From NCBI GenBank assembly GCA_030730545.1, contig JANQUX010000127.1:2609-8461 (forward strand): a DNA stretch of 5,853 nt. Reading direction: 5' to 3'. The position numbers and the translations under genes are program-made. The notes under the pieces were generated by a model. That model was not told the origin of the DNA, ran no database searches, and was given only the letters and a program-made list of their open reading frames with translations. Position 1 is the first letter of the stretch; the number at the start of each line of letters is the position of its first letter. This DNA is from Maribacter sp. (GTDB taxonomy: Bacteria > Bacteroidota > Bacteroidia > Flavobacteriales > Flavobacteriaceae). This document shows, piece after piece, positions 5,316 to 5,853 of this stretch.

Positions 5316-5853
5316 TTAAATACCTAAAATCATCTTTGCAATAGAGAAGTAAATTAAAATACCAAAAATATCATTACCAGTGGTAATAAACGGACCAGTA
5401 GCTACCGCTGGATCAACGCCTCTTTTATCTAAAAATACAGGAATAAACGTACCTATAAGTGCCGCAATAATAATAACAGAGATTAGAGCCACACAAAGTG
5501 TGATGGATACTAAATAACTTGTTTTAAAGAAGAAATGGCTAATGAATAATACAATTGTGGCTATGGCAATACCGTTTATTAAAGCCAATGTAAATTCTTT
5601 AAATAATCTATTTAATATTTCGCCTTTTACCGTATTATTGGCAAGACCTTGTACCATAATCGCCGATGACTGTACGCCAACATTACCTGCTGTTGCTTGT
5701 ATTAAAGGCACAAAAATTAGTAGTATCGGAAATGTATTCATTACTTCTTGAAAACTGCTAATAATACTAGCTGCACCAATACCCCCAAACATACCAATGA
5801 TCAACCATGGTAAACGTGCTTTGGTAAGTTCCAAAATGCTATCATCTGCTTCT
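5316..5853 (-). CDS. mgtE: Mg2+ transporter MgtE, C-terminal membrane domain (5' partial)
   Basis: The frame runs through the right edge of the window, so the true start is beyond it; the TTG at 5834 is an internal Leu codon. The 178 visible residues hold the MgtE membrane domain with about five helices. Signature stretches are 'RLPWLIIGMFGG' at 13-24, 'PLIQATAGNVGVQSSAIMVQGLA' at about 48-70 (GN.G.Q motif), a 'FKEF' connecting helix, and 'GVDPAVATGPFITTGND' at about 145-161. The Asp of that GND (about 161) is in the place of the pore Asp that coordinates Mg2+ in Thermus MgtE. The cytoplasmic MgtE-N and CBS domains that gate the channel would lie outside the window. Role: Mg2+ uptake through the inner membrane, working as a dimer. 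It is 116 bases upstream of the cupin gene, with no convincing terminator between them. Confidence 0.95.
   Translation of the reverse strand, partial: EADDSILELTKARLPWLIIGMFGGIGAASIISSFQEVMNTFPILLIFVPLIQATAGNVGVQSSAIMVQGLANNTVKGEILNRLFKEFTLALINGIAIATIVLFISHFFFKTSYLVSITLCVALISVIIIAALIGTFIPVFLDKRGVDPAVATGPFITTGNDIFGILIYFSIAKMILGI

Noticed and set aside
5832..5834. TTG at 5834 as start of mgtE
   Set aside because: The frame continues through the window edge with sequence fitting the segment just before the MgtE membrane domain; the protein would otherwise lack its usual N-terminal domains.

Overview
The window is AT-rich DNA, densely packed with genes of clear Bacteroidota (Flavobacteriia, probably Flavobacteriaceae) character. 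The evidence is the protein families, the near absence of Shine-Dalgarno sequences before the starts, and the families' typical flavobacterial context (DUF6428 beside ArsR, a Tic20/DUF4870-like small membrane protein, an OlsF-like fused acyltransferase). The genus cannot be fixed from this sequence.

Layout. Bases 1-1119 (+) hold the 3' part of a large gene whose start lies off the left edge. It is a PlsC-type acyltransferase fused to a GNAT/hemolysin-like N-acyltransferase, the architecture of OlsF-type aminolipid synthases. It ends one base from the stop of a convergent three-gene minus-strand operon: arsR (2456-2133), a DUF6428 protein with a Cys-rich tail (2117-1632) and a phosphinothricin/arsinothricin-type GNAT acetyltransferase (1621-1121). 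An imperfect 20-bp palindrome just upstream of arsR is the likely ArsR operator. Immediately before it sits a hairpin plus T-run terminator (2526-2498) that closes the next minus-strand unit.

That unit runs, in transcription order, from the right: the membrane domain of the Mg2+ channel/transporter MgtE (5853-5316, cut by the window edge), then after a 116-base gap a small cupin (5199-4834), a D-2-hydroxyacid dehydrogenase of the SerA type (4823-3879), a DUF1801 protein (3877-3422), a VOC/glyoxalase-fold protein (3415-3029) and a small membrane protein with 11-residue helical repeats (2973-2533). Cupin to VOC are separated by 1-10 bases and look like one transcript. The membrane protein follows after 55 bases and may be read through or have its own promoter.

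How the genes may work together. The clearest functional group is the arsR-DUF6428-GNAT set. It looks like an arsenic-responsive operon reduced to regulator, accessory protein and acetyltransferase, with no arsenate reductase or efflux pump in the window. ArsR and the DUF6428 protein both end in Cys-Cys. A perfect 12-bp stem lies at the start of the GNAT coding sequence. The rest is ordinary housekeeping: membrane aminolipid synthesis, Mg2+ uptake and small metabolic enzymes. No tRNA, rRNA, CRISPR, insertion sequence or phage gene was seen. I found no convincing wholly new system; the reduced ars operon is the best candidate for follow-up.
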